This document shows, in pieces, positions 25,800 through 35,351 of a DNA stretch of 64,000 bases (position 1 is its first letter; each line of letters opens with the position of its first letter). The stretch lies in NCBI GenBank assembly GCA_004011035.1, contig CP025734.1, forward strand, positions 1,324,001 through 1,388,000, in the 5' to 3' direction. The notes under the pieces were generated by a model. The model had not been told where the DNA came from and ran no database searches. It worked only from the letters and a program-made list of their open reading frames with translations. Both the position numbers and the translations under genes were made by a program. The DNA comes from Bdellovibrio sp. qaytius. Lineage in GTDB: Bacteria; Bdellovibrionota; Bdellovibrionia; Bdellovibrionales; Bdellovibrionaceae.

Positions 25800-28700
25800 G
25801 TGAAGCCACCACGTAAGCAGATGCGAATTTTAATGTTATTAGCACTTACAACAATGTTGTTGTCGGTTGTGAATGTATTTGCGGCTCCAGGTTTTACAAC
25901 CTATCAAGCAAAAATTATTAAACCCGATGGTCAGCCACTTGAAGCCTCAAGTGTAAATTTTAAATTCACAATTTTAAATCCAAATTCAGATTGTATTTTG
26001 TATTCTGAAACTTACTCATCAGTGAATATGGCTTCAACAAATGGATTAATTTCTTTCTCATTAGGATCAGGATCAAAAACTTACCCTTCATCATCAACAA
26101 CATTTGAAAATGTATTTTCTAACATTACACCAAGTTTATCTTGCCAATCAGGACCGTCGCCAACTTTTACTCCGGGTGCCTCTGACACAAGAAAAATCGT
26201 GATGCAGTTTCATGATGGCAGTGGCTGGCAAACATTACCTGCGATGGTGATCAATGCTGTGCCTTACGCGATGTATGCCAACGATTCTGAAAAATTAGGT
26301 GGAGTCAGTGCCACATCTTATGTTCGCACATCTGTAATTCCAACTTGTACCGCAAGCGAAGCGATTCGTTACACGGGTTCTAGTTTTCAATGTGTTGCTG
26401 TGGGCGGTGGTTCGGCGACTGTGACTTCAGGTTCTGTTGTTACAGCTTTAGGTTATACACCGGCTGACGGAGCCAGTGTAACAACGCTGACTTCTACAGT
26501 GAGCACGGTAAGTTCAACTGTATTTTCAGTTTCATCAACTGTTTCAACTTTATCAACAACAGTGGCTGCAAGTTTTGCAGCTATCACGCCATCGCAGTGG
26601 AACACATCAGGCACGACAATTAATTATTTAACAGGTCGTGTAGGCATCGGTACAACTAACCCTGATTCAATGTTAAGTGTTTATAATACGGCTGATCAAA
26701 ATGCCTTTACAGTTAGAGGTTTTTTAAATCAATCGGGTGCTTTTGTAAGAGTAGCGAATTCAGTGGATGATACTCAATTTATGGTTGCGCCAAACGGTGG
26801 TAATCCGCAAGTTTCAGTCGGATCTTCTGATACGATTCGTTTAACTTCTGGCTTTGGTGGATTTGGTGAGTTACCGGCTGGGGCATTGATCGCTGCTGAT
26901 GGTAATCTATCATTTATTAGTAATTTTAGTACTTCTGCTAAAACCTCATTCGGCTATTATAACGGCACTACATTTAATTCAGCGTTTGAAATAGTAAATC
27001 CAAGTTCTGGTTTTGGAAAATTATTATTAATGAAATCAGGTGGTCAAGTGGGTGTGGGCGTAAGCGCTCCAACAGCAAGACTTCATATCGGCTCTGGTTC
27101 AACAACAGTGGCTGCGATGAAAATTCTTTCAGGAACTTTATTAACGTCTCCTCAGTCAGGCTCTATTGAGTATGATGGGTTTAATTTTTATGTCACTGAT
27201 GGAACAAACACACGTCGCGCGATTGCAAGTGTTGCCAACACGGGAACATTTGATGCAGTTTCAAATATCACTTCAACTGGAAATGTCTCATTAACTCCAG
27301 TAGGTTCAGTGATTGTATCTAGCACAACAGCTTCTACAAATTCAACAACAGGTGCACTTGTTGTTCAAGGTGGAGTGGGTGTTGTCGGTCAATTAAATGT
27401 GGCTGGTACAATTAGTGGATCAGCAAGAGTTCTTGCGACGGGTTATAGAGCCGCTCAAGGTGCACCGAATTCAACTGATCTATCAACGAATGGTTATTCA
27501 TTCGCCGGAGATGGTGATACAGGTATTTTTTCACCAGGCAGTGGCGGTGATGCCAATGGTATTATCGCATTTTACTCAAATAATGGCGAAACAATGCGCG
27601 TTGCTGGAAGCCAAGTGGGTATCGGAACTAATTCTCCAAGTGCGACTCTGCATGTGAACGGAAATATGATTGTCGGAAGTTACGGTGGTAATACGGATGA
27701 CGATGATGATTTTAATATTAGTTCAAATGGTCAATTGCGTATTCAATCGAATCAATCAGGATCAGCAGACACGAGTTACGTTCACTTAATTTTAGCGGCG
27801 GGTGTATCAACAAGCACGAACTCTTCAATCGTTATGCAAACCCAAGGTCTCGAGCGAATGCGCGTGGGTGATAATGGTTACGTTGGTGTTGCTACATCAA
27901 ATCCAGCATTTCCTTTACACGTGAGCGGAACAACTTTTGTGACGTCAGCAAAAAATAATCAAAATAATGAAGGTGTTTATGCGGCATTGACTCAAGCGCA
28001 TACAGCTACGGGCACATATACAGATCAGGCCATGATCGCTTCTAATTCGGGTCGAAATCTTGCGGGCGTAGCAAACTCCGGATTACAAACTGGAATAACT
28101 GTTATTAGCGCTAGAAATTATTTAAACACGGGTGATGCAGGGGTATTAAATGCTTTAAATGGTGAGACTATGCACTACGGTCATCACAATAGCGATGGTG
28201 TTTCACCGACAACAGTGACTGCAGTAGGTCTTTCAGTTCAAGCGTATCGATTAAGTGGCAGCATGACAAATATGTTTGATCTTTATTTTCCTCCTGAAAT
28301 AGGAACTGCACCAGTTGCAAATCGTTATGCGATTTATCAAGCCAACGGCGCGCAAAATTTTTTCTCGGGTAATGTGGGTATTGGTACATCAAACCCTACA
28401 CATGTTTTATCAGTTTATAAAGACGGCGGCTATTTACGTTCAGAAACGGCTGACGGCGGATTAGAAATCGGAAGCGGTAATGATGACTCATCCTATATTG
28501 ATTTTCACGGTTTCAATAATTTAGGAAGCGATTTCACGGGACGTTTAGAATACAAAGACACTTATGGTTTTGGTTTATCCGTCGGTGGTAATGCAGGGCC
28601 TGTATTAACTGTGGTCTCAAGTACTGGCTATGTTGGAATCGGTACAGGTTACGGCGCTTTGACTTCAAATTTAGTAGTTACTTCTAACAATGCTGTTGGT

Positions 28701-29228
28701 TATACGAAAATTACAAACAGTAACACGGCCGCTGGCGGGCAAAACTGGACATGGTATTCATCTTCAACAGGTGCACCTCTTGGAGCCGATTCAATGTGTT
28801 TTGGTACCGGCGTTTGTTATTTAAGTCTTTTCACAAATGGAAATGCATCCTTGTTGGGTACATTAAGTCAAAGTTCAGATGTCAGATTAAAACGTGATAT
28901 CAGTTCAATTCCAAACGCTTTAGATGCCGTCGCAAAACTTGATGGTGTTACTTACTACTGGAAAGACGCTAAAAAAGATCCAGGTTTACAAGTTGGTTTA
29001 ATTGCTCAGGAAGTTGAAAAAGTGTTTCCCGAAGTTGTGATGACAAGTGCTCAAGGCATGAAATCAGTGGCGTATCAAAACTTAGTGGCTCCGATTATCA
29101 ATGCGATTAAAGAAATTCGTGAGTGGATGTTTAAAACTGACGAACGTGTGTTAACACTTGAAAAAGAAAATGCTGCTCTTAAAGAGCGCCTTGATAAACT
29201 AGAAAAAACGATCAACCAACAAAAATAA
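25800..29228 (+). CDS. second large trimeric fibre-like surface protein with S74 domain
   Basis: This 1142-residue paralogue follows the first fibre gene after 75 bases. It has a signal peptide ending VFAA, the same head module (about residues 28-195), a shorter Ser/Thr-rich shaft with repeated VGIGTxxP collar motifs, and the shared block beginning PQSGSIEYDG. The C-terminal S74 chaperone has SDVRLKRDI (Ser1026/Lys1031), GLIAQEVEKVFPE and a terminal coiled coil. The variable middle region differs fully from the first protein, which suggests a different ligand. The start could be GTG 25800 or ATG 25821; the ATG gives a compact signal peptide (MRILMLLALTTMLL) and suits the sigma-28-like promoter. 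A strong terminator follows directly. Confidence 0.87.
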   Translation: MKPPRKQMRILMLLALTTMLLSVVNVFAAPGFTTYQAKIIKPDGQPLEASSVNFKFTILNPNSDCILYSETYSSVNMASTNGLISFSLGSGSKTYPSSSTTFENVFSNITPSLSCQSGPSPTFTPGASDTRKIVMQFHDGSGWQTLPAMVINAVPYAMYANDSEKLGGVSATSYVRTSVIPTCTASEAIRYTGSSFQCVAVGGGSATVTSGSVVTALGYTPADGASVTTLTSTVSTVSSTVFSVSSTVSTLSTTVAASFAAITPSQWNTSGTTINYLTGRVGIGTTNPDSMLSVYNTADQNAFTVRGFLNQSGAFVRVANSVDDTQFMVAPNGGNPQVSVGSSDTIRLTSGFGGFGELPAGALIAADGNLSFISNFSTSAKTSFGYYNGTTFNSAFEIVNPSSGFGKLLLMKSGGQVGVGVSAPTARLHIGSGSTTVAAMKILSGTLLTSPQSGSIEYDGFNFYVTDGTNTRRAIASVANTGTFDAVSNITSTGNVSLTPVGSVIVSSTTASTNSTTGALVVQGGVGVVGQLNVAGTISGSARVLATGYRAAQGAPNSTDLSTNGYSFAGDGDTGIFSPGSGGDANGIIAFYSNNGETMRVAGSQVGIGTNSPSATLHVNGNMIVGSYGGNTDDDDDFNISSNGQLRIQSNQSGSADTSYVHLILAAGVSTSTNSSIVMQTQGLERMRVGDNGYVGVATSNPAFPLHVSGTTFVTSAKNNQNNEGVYAALTQAHTATGTYTDQAMIASNSGRNLAGVANSGLQTGITVISARNYLNTGDAGVLNALNGETMHYGHHNSDGVSPTTVTAVGLSVQAYRLSGSMTNMFDLYFPPEIGTAPVANRYAIYQANGAQNFFSGNVGIGTSNPTHVLSVYKDGGYLRSETADGGLEIGSGNDDSSYIDFHGFNNLGSDFTGRLEYKDTYGFGLSVGGNAGPVLTVVSSTGYVGIGTGYGALTSNLVVTSNNAVGYTKITNSNTAAGGQNWTWYSSSTGAPLGADSMCFGTGVCYLSLFTNGNASLLGTLSQSSDVRLKRDISSIPNALDAVAKLDGVTYYWKDAKKDPGLQVGLIAQEVEKVFPEVVMTSAQGMKSVAYQNLVAPIINAIKEIREWMFKTDERVLTLEKENAALKERLDKLEKTINQQK

Positions 29229-29258
29229 AAAAAGCTGCGGGTTACGCAGCTTTTTTTT
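29227..29258. terminator. intrinsic terminator between fibre genes and chemosensory operon
   Basis: AAAAAAAGCTGCG (29227-29239) pairs with CGCAGC followed by eight T (29245-29258), with a 5-base GGTTA loop. The A-tract and T-tract make it usable from both strands, so it can end the fibre transcript and the convergent chemosensory operon (last stop at 29280). Confidence 0.92.
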
Positions 29259-29279
29259 GGTCTAAAATGTATTTTAAAA

Positions 29280-30242
29280 CTATTTGAATTTTTGATTGAT
29301 CAAAGATTTGTAACTTAAAAAATCACGCATTTCTTCAGTTAAAGACTTTTCCATGTGCTCGTTACCTTGAGAGCGTAAATACTCTAAAAGATCAGCATAT
29401 TGATACTTTAATAAATGAGAAGCTTCTGCCGCTAAAATCTTTAAATTCACATTTTCGAAATGATTGCGAATATATTTAACTAAAAAATCAACTGGCACAT
29501 TTGTAAAATCGAAATCGACAAATAACTGCGTGTGACCATCTTTTTTAAGGATAGATTTTAATTCTTCAGGAGTCGTTTGGCAAAATTTCGGAGAAATAAA
29601 AATCACATGCGGTTTTAGTTCATCATATTTTGTGATGCCATCGATATAATCGCTGTGATTATGCACATCAAAACCAAGCTGTGTAAGCGCTTCTTCAGTT
29701 TGAGCTAATTCGCCACCATCGCTGAATAATAAAAAACGCGTTGGTTCTAGAACCGTTTGCTTTTGTGCGGGCGGCTGAGCCTTTTCTTCAGCCGGCACAA
29801 CAGGAGCCGTTGGTTCAACAGGTTTAGCTTCTTGAACTGGCGGTGGAGCCGGTGTAGCAGCTACGGGATTCATCGGAACTACATTATTCGGAGTCGGCGC
29901 AACTTCGCTAGCACCTGGATCATAGTTTTCGCCCCAAAGCATTTTTTTAGCGCCATCAACACCTTTTAAAAAGTAATCGATTTGTTCAGGAGATAAACTG
30001 TCATTGTCTTTAAGCGAAACTAAAGTCGTCTCTAAAACATGTGTGTGCGCTTGCAAATCTAGCATTTCCATCATGCCGGCTGCGCCTTTAAGATTGTGAA
30101 AGGCACGAAATACAGCGTTGTATTGGGTCTTGTAATGACCGCCTTCTTCTAACGATAATAAAGCTTTCTCAGCAGCCTCTAATAGTTCGGCGCCTTCAAT
30201 TCGAAATTCCTTTAAATCGTCTTCATTAATCATAGCGTTCAT
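29280..30242 (-). CDS. Hpt domain plus degenerate receiver protein
   Basis: The 320-residue protein is the last gene of the chemosensory operon. Its first about 105 residues form a histidine phosphotransfer domain with the phosphorylatable His49 in AFHNLKGAAGMM. A Pro/Ala-rich linker of about 70 residues follows. A receiver-like fold (about 180-310) begins TRFLLFSDGGELAQ and lacks the Asp phosphoacceptor (HVIFISPKFCQTT). The Hpt could take phosphate from the CheA receiver or pass it on, while the pseudo-receiver may dock partners. No homologous named protein is known to me. It starts 19 bases after cheR. Confidence 0.78.
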   Translation of the reverse strand: MNAMINEDDLKEFRIEGAELLEAAEKALLSLEEGGHYKTQYNAVFRAFHNLKGAAGMMEMLDLQAHTHVLETTLVSLKDNDSLSPEQIDYFLKGVDGAKKMLWGENYDPGASEVAPTPNNVVPMNPVAATPAPPPVQEAKPVEPTAPVVPAEEKAQPPAQKQTVLEPTRFLLFSDGGELAQTEEALTQLGFDVHNHSDYIDGITKYDELKPHVIFISPKFCQTTPEELKSILKKDGHTQLFVDFDFTNVPVDFLVKYIRNHFENVNLKILAAEASHLLKYQYADLLEYLRSQGNEHMEKSLTEEMRDFLSYKSLINQKFK

Positions 30243-30261
30243 TTTCTACATTCCCAGCTGT

Positions 30262-31098
30262 TTACGCAACTTTTTTCGCTGCGTTTTGTTTTTTACGATA
30301 GATAGATACTGAACTAACGTTGAGTTGTTCAAACTTAGTTGATAAACCGATCATTGATTCGCCAACACCCATAATCAAAATTCCGTTCTCAGTTAACTGA
30401 TCAAACAGACGATCAAGGATTTTTGCTTTCGACTCTACGTTTTGGTAAATTAAAATATTACGGCACAGGATTAAATCAAATTTTCCTAAAGACGTAAAAG
30501 TATCTAGGATATTTTGACTTTTGAAATGAACTTTACCGCGCAAGTTCATTTTAACTTGCCAGTGGTTAGGTTCTTTTGCCGGAGAAAAATATTTGTTTTG
30601 TAAATGTGGGGTAAGACCGCGACCCATTTCAACGTGATTATAAATACCTTCAGTAGCTTTTTTCAAAGCTTTTTCTGAAATATCTGTACCGATGAATTCT
30701 CTGATCTCGGGGCGGGTACCAAGAGGTAACTCTTGGTTTAACATTAATAAGGAATAGATCTCTTGACCAAAGCTGCTGGCTGCAGACCAAACACGAATAT
30801 CTTTCATTCCCATTTTCATAAAATGCGGAAAAACTTCTTTTTCAACCATTTCAAAAACTTTGGGATCACGAAAAAATGATGTTTCGTTATTTGTCGCTAA
30901 ATCTAATAATTTAGTTTTAAAAGTTCCATAGATGCCAAGTTTGGCTTTTTTATGAAGGTCTTCTAATGTAGCGCAGCCTTCACTTTTTGCTAACTCTTCA
31001 AGACGTTTTTCTAATTGGTAATAGTTAGTTTTCTCATACATGATACCCAATTGATCTTTGATATAATTTGCGAAGAACTCAATAATTGCTGGATTCAT
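30262..31098 (-). CDS. cheR: chemoreceptor methyltransferase CheR
   Basis: CheR adds methyl groups from S-adenosylmethionine to glutamates of chemoreceptors. The 278-residue protein has the N-terminal helical domain, then NNETSFFRDPKVFE (canonical T-x-FFR), the SAM-binding WSAASSFGQEIYSL, IGTDISEKALKKA and FDLILCRNILIYQN. All match the family. It begins one base after cheB ends. The substrate is probably the soluble receptor encoded at the start of the same operon. Confidence 0.96.
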   Translation of the reverse strand: MNPAIIEFFANYIKDQLGIMYEKTNYYQLEKRLEELAKSEGCATLEDLHKKAKLGIYGTFKTKLLDLATNNETSFFRDPKVFEMVEKEVFPHFMKMGMKDIRVWSAASSFGQEIYSLLMLNQELPLGTRPEIREFIGTDISEKALKKATEGIYNHVEMGRGLTPHLQNKYFSPAKEPNHWQVKMNLRGKVHFKSQNILDTFTSLGKFDLILCRNILIYQNVESKAKILDRLFDQLTENGILIMGVGESMIGLSTKFEQLNVSSVSIYRKKQNAAKKVA

Positions 31099-31099
31099 A

Positions 31100-32209
31100 T
31101 TACGCGACCGCCTTAAGCTTGAAGAAGAAATGATTCATTAAAATTTTGCGAATGCCTTGTAAACTTTCTGAACCATCAGAAAGTCCCGCATCATCCACAG
31201 CTTTTGGCATACCGTAAACGGCACACGTGCTTTGAGTTTGCGTAATCACTTTACCCATATGTTTTTTAACAATGGGAATACCTTCGATGCCATCATCACC
31301 CATGCCCGTTAAGACAAAGCTTAACATCTTTGAGCGATAAATTGGCGCAGCTGTTTCAAACATATATTCTGCAGAAGGGCGAACACTGTGACGTTGTTCT
31401 TTTTGATGTAAAATAATTTTCACAGATTGATCTGGATCAGAACGTAATTCCATATGAAAATTACCCGGAGCAATATATATCGTACTGTGCTGAACAGTTT
31501 CGTTATGTACGGCTTCTTTGAAATTCAAACCAGAAATCTTTTTTAAACGATCTGCCAGCTGTAAAGTAAAACCAGCAGGCATGTGTTGAACAATAAACAT
31601 AGGACCAAACTTTTGTTCGACGAATTTTCCTAAGCCGTCAAAAAGTTCTTCTAAAGCGCGGGGTCCACCTGTTGAACAGGCAATCGCCACAGCTTCAGTT
31701 TTAAAAAAAGGCGGGGCACTGAAAGTTTTTTTCGGTGCAGGGCCTGCAGGAACAGCAGCTACAGCTTTAGGAGCTTCAGCCTGTTTTTGAAAATGAAAAA
31801 ATTGAGTTATTTTTGGTAACAGGCGGGCTTGTAAACGTTTAACATTGTCTTCTAAAGACCCTGATAATGCCGTGTCTGTAGCTTCGTCTTTAGCTAAAAA
31901 ATCCACCTGAGAATATGACAGCGCTTTTAAAGTTTCTGGCGCTTGGCCCGCAGTTGAAAATAACACAACCGGAGTTTGGTGATTCATAGCACGAATTTCT
32001 TCGATAACTTGTAGGCCATTTTTTTCTGGCATATTCATATCTAAGATTAATAAATCCGGTTTTTTATCGCGAAAATAATCTAGAGCCGTACGACCGTTTG
32101 AAGCGGTCGACAGGCTTTCGATATGGGGGTCGTTCTCAAGGCATTTCCTAACCAGTGCGCGCACGGCTAAAGAATCATCTACAATGAGAACATTTAATTT
32201 CTTACTCAT
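31100..32209 (-). CDS. cheB: chemoreceptor methylesterase/response regulator CheB
   Basis: The 369-residue protein combines an N-terminal receiver (LIVDDSLAVRALV, phosphoacceptor Asp57 in LILDMNMPEKNG) with a C-terminal methylesterase. The catalytic Ser lies in ACSTGGPRALEE, His in FIVQHMPAGF and Asp in GMGDDGIEG. It removes methyl groups, and in other systems deamidates glutamines, on receptors. The receiver is intact, so CheA can regulate it. It is followed by cheR after one base and preceded by cheW after two. Confidence 0.96.
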   Translation of the reverse strand: MSKKLNVLIVDDSLAVRALVRKCLENDPHIESLSTASNGRTALDYFRDKKPDLLILDMNMPEKNGLQVIEEIRAMNHQTPVVLFSTAGQAPETLKALSYSQVDFLAKDEATDTALSGSLEDNVKRLQARLLPKITQFFHFQKQAEAPKAVAAVPAGPAPKKTFSAPPFFKTEAVAIACSTGGPRALEELFDGLGKFVEQKFGPMFIVQHMPAGFTLQLADRLKKISGLNFKEAVHNETVQHSTIYIAPGNFHMELRSDPDQSVKIILHQKEQRHSVRPSAEYMFETAAPIYRSKMLSFVLTGMGDDGIEGIPIVKKHMGKVITQTQSTCAVYGMPKAVDDAGLSDGSESLQGIRKILMNHFFFKLKAVA

Positions 32210-32211
32210 AT

Positions 32212-32676
32212 TTATGCTTCGGTACCTAACGCTTTACCATGTTGGTGTAAGCATTTTAAAATTGATTCGATATCCAGCATTGATAAAATGTCATGCGGAG
32301 ATTTAAATACGCCCTTCATAAACTGTGCAATCTTAGGCTCAACTGTGTCAGGTGTACATTCGAAAAGATTGTAATCGTTTTCAACAACTTCACCAACGCG
32401 GTCAACCGGAAATGCCATTAAAATACCGTCAGTACGACAGACGATATTATTCGTGAACTCGTTCACTTCTAATTTTGGTAAGCCAAACATCTCACGTAAA
32501 TCAATCGACACGGCGATTTGGCCGCGAAGATTGATAAGACCTTTAACATATGAAGGTGCTAAAGGGATCGGGGTGATTGGTAAACTTTTTGTAACCTCTT
32601 GCACTTCTTGTACGTCTAGCGCATACATGCGATCTTCAAGATAGAATGTGCAGGCTTGTTCTTGTTGTTGACTCAT
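32212..32676 (-). CDS. cheW: chemotaxis adaptor CheW
   Basis: The 154-residue single-domain CheW couples receptors to CheA. Typical segments are CTFYLEDRMYALDVQEVQEV, PLAPSYVKGLINLRGQIAVSIDLRE and a terminal MLDIESIL. It overlaps the end of cheA by 4 bases (ATGA), so expression is coupled. Confidence 0.94.
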   Translation of the reverse strand: MSQQQEQACTFYLEDRMYALDVQEVQEVTKSLPITPIPLAPSYVKGLINLRGQIAVSIDLREMFGLPKLEVNEFTNNIVCRTDGILMAFPVDRVGEVVENDYNLFECTPDTVEPKIAQFMKGVFKSPHDILSMLDIESILKCLHQHGKALGTEA

Positions 32677-35351
32677 ACAGCCACGCTTCCTTGTTTTTTA
32701 CGGTAAGTTGAAGACGATAAATAATTAAAAATCGTTTCAACTAACTCTGTTTCTTTAATTTTTTCTAAATACTCATTAAAACCAGCTTCGATTCCTTCAG
32801 CTTGGTAAGCTTCAGAGAATTTCGTTGTGATCGCGATCATCGGCATATCTTTATAAGGGCCTAACGCGCGCGCCGCTCTTACGAAGTCTAAACCACTCAT
32901 GATCGGCATTTCGATATCACTTAATACCAGGTCATAATCACCTGACTGAAGCATATCTAAACCTTCTTGACCATTAACGGCTACATCAACTGCTAGATTG
33001 TTTTTCTTTAAAATGGCCACTAAATGGCGTTTAAAGAAATTCGAATCTTCGTTCAGTAAAATTTTAACGTTTTTGACATCAACAGGTTTTGCTTTTTGCT
33101 TTTTTTGTTCTTCAACATAATGAGCCATATCAGAAACACGCTCTGAGATTTGATTTGGAGCCATCTTATTCATTAAGTGCTCAACACATTCGTAAGCGTT
33201 AATGATCACAGATACTTCGCCATTGTTTAATAAACTTCCAAGAACACCTTTGCGGTCACTGAAAGCATCATCAATATTTGTCGATGTCGAAATCACATCT
33301 AAGATTTCATGCACTTGTAGGGCATAAAGCTTATTGTTTTTCTTAATCACGACAGTCTTACAAGTCGGGTAAGTTTGTGATAAATTCACGATGTCGAATT
33401 TTCCGTAACCTAAGTACTCATGAATAGACATGATTGGTAATAATTGGTCACGGTATTGAACTACCGGAATTTCGCCAGACATCTGGATATCTGCCCATTG
33501 AAATTCTTCTAAGCGGTGAACAACAGCTAATGGTAAACCATGCACTGTTGGTGCGCCGACTTTACAGAATAAGAATTCTTGTTGGTCTGAAAGCGCTTCA
33601 CGAGCAAGTAATACAGTTTCATCTTCAACCGGACGGGCTGCAGTCAATTGCGCATATTTCGCAAGGCCGATCACGTCTAAGATTAACGAAACACTGCCAT
33701 CACCTAATACTGTTGCGCCAGAATAAATCGCTAAATTTTTAAGAAAGCGACTTAATGGTTTAACGACGATATCTGCTGTGTCGTGGATTTCATCAACAAC
33801 TAAACCAAAAAATCTGTTGTCAGCATTAAGCACAACGATATTGTAGCTAGATTGTTCTTTTTTATTTTCTGGATTTAATACTTCACCCAAAATCACTAAA
33901 GGTAATAATTTTCCACGTAAACGGTAAACCGGTTTACCTTGGATATATTCAATTTTTTCACCTTCAGAATCAGGATTATTTTCAACGCGCACTAATTCAA
34001 CAAGTTTTACTTGAGGAATAGCGTATTTTTCTTGGCCTGCACGGATGATCATTGCAGGAACAATGGCCAGCGTTAAAGGAATTTTTAAAGACAAAGTCAT
34101 GCCTTTACCTAATTCGCTTTTAAGCTCAACACGTCCACCGATTTTTTCGATATTGGTTCTTACGACATCCATACCGACACCGCGACCAGAAATATTTGTT
34201 ACATTTGCCGCCGTAGAAAAACCAGCAGCAAAAATAAGGTCATGGGCTTCACGATCAGTCATTTTTGCGGCTTTTTCAGTCGTAATAATGCCTTTCTCGA
34301 GAGCTTTTTTAATTAATTTTTCACCATTAAGGCCACGGCCATTATCAGTGATCTGAATAATAACCTGACCACCTTCATGAAATGAACGTACTAAAATTTG
34401 TCCGTTTTCAGCTTTACCAGCAGCTTTACGTTCTTCAGTGGTTTCTAAACCATGATCGCAGGCATTTCTGATAATATGTGTTAATGGATCTTTGATAGCT
34501 TCGATTAAAGATTTATCAAGCTCTGTTTCTGTGCCTTCTAAAACTAAATCGATTCTTTTATTTAATTCTTTGGCTAGATCACGCACGACGCGCTGGAATT
34601 TCGTTAAAACGTTTCCAATCGGTTGCATGCGTGTTTTCATCACCTCAGACTGTAATTCTGAAGTTACAACATCTAGTCTTTGCGATAAATTCAAAAAATC
34701 TAAATCATCACTGTTATTTGAAATTTGAAGAACCTGATTACGAACAAGAACCATTTCGCTCATCAGACCCATCAAATTATCAAGTAAGGTAACGGGTACA
34801 CGTACTGTTGAATTTGTTTCGTCATTTGCTGGCGGAGGCGGGCTATTTTGCGCTGCTGAAACAGTTGTTACTGTTACTAGCGGCGCTGGAGCGGGTACTG
34901 CTGCAGCCGGAGCTGCGGGTGCAGGTGCGGCCGGCTGAGGCGCAGCCGGACCAGCGCTTTTTGACGAGCCATTTTTAAAACTGTCTGTCATCTGTGACAC
35001 CTTATCTTTAAATTCGGGCGCCATGGTAACCATGTGCGCACGACTGAATTCCCCAAATAAATCAAAAGCTTTTAATAGACGGTCAACGCCTACATCTTTT
35101 AATTGCACATAGCCTTTACGTACAGGTTCCATTCTTGTTTCAAGTTCATGAGCTAATGCACCCATGTCATGAAAACCAAATAATAGACATGAACCTTTTA
35201 ACGTATGCACATCACGGTATAAACCATCGATCTGCAGAGCATTCAGTTGAGTGGTTTCACTTAACTGAATTAAGCCTGTGACTCGCGCCGAGATTTCTTC
35301 AATCTCAGCGACAAGTTCCTGTAATGCGGGATCCAGTTGGTTGTTACTCAT
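32673..35351 (-). CDS. cheA: hybrid chemotaxis histidine kinase CheA with C-terminal receiver
   Basis: The 892-residue protein has these domains in order: Hpt (about 1-110, phosphorylated His49 in DVHTLKGSC), a Pro/Ala-rich linker, a dimerisation domain (VRVPVTLLDNLMGLMSE), the ATPase (N box IIRNACDHGLE, G boxes ITDNGRGLNG and GRGVGMDVVR), two CheW-like regulatory domains in tandem, and a receiver (about 765-885) with the phosphoacceptor in VLSDIEMPIMSG. The receiver lacks one of the usual acidic pair (LLNEDSNFF retains Glu-Asp). No cheY lies in the operon, so the attached receiver and the last-gene Hpt may form a phosphorelay. It starts in the last base of the receptor gene. Confidence 0.94.
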   Translation of the reverse strand: MSNNQLDPALQELVAEIEEISARVTGLIQLSETTQLNALQIDGLYRDVHTLKGSCLLFGFHDMGALAHELETRMEPVRKGYVQLKDVGVDRLLKAFDLFGEFSRAHMVTMAPEFKDKVSQMTDSFKNGSSKSAGPAAPQPAAPAPAAPAAAVPAPAPLVTVTTVSAAQNSPPPPANDETNSTVRVPVTLLDNLMGLMSEMVLVRNQVLQISNNSDDLDFLNLSQRLDVVTSELQSEVMKTRMQPIGNVLTKFQRVVRDLAKELNKRIDLVLEGTETELDKSLIEAIKDPLTHIIRNACDHGLETTEERKAAGKAENGQILVRSFHEGGQVIIQITDNGRGLNGEKLIKKALEKGIITTEKAAKMTDREAHDLIFAAGFSTAANVTNISGRGVGMDVVRTNIEKIGGRVELKSELGKGMTLSLKIPLTLAIVPAMIIRAGQEKYAIPQVKLVELVRVENNPDSEGEKIEYIQGKPVYRLRGKLLPLVILGEVLNPENKKEQSSYNIVVLNADNRFFGLVVDEIHDTADIVVKPLSRFLKNLAIYSGATVLGDGSVSLILDVIGLAKYAQLTAARPVEDETVLLAREALSDQQEFLFCKVGAPTVHGLPLAVVHRLEEFQWADIQMSGEIPVVQYRDQLLPIMSIHEYLGYGKFDIVNLSQTYPTCKTVVIKKNNKLYALQVHEILDVISTSTNIDDAFSDRKGVLGSLLNNGEVSVIINAYECVEHLMNKMAPNQISERVSDMAHYVEEQKKQKAKPVDVKNVKILLNEDSNFFKRHLVAILKKNNLAVDVAVNGQEGLDMLQSGDYDLVLSDIEMPIMSGLDFVRAARALGPYKDMPMIAITTKFSEAYQAEGIEAGFNEYLEKIKETELVETIFNYLSSSTYRKKQGSVAV

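Noticed and set aside
20739-29228. Prophage tail-fibre module
   Set aside because: S74 domains occur in phage tail fibres, but both proteins have Sec signal peptides and no capsid, tail, integrase or lysis genes are near, so host surface fibres fit better.
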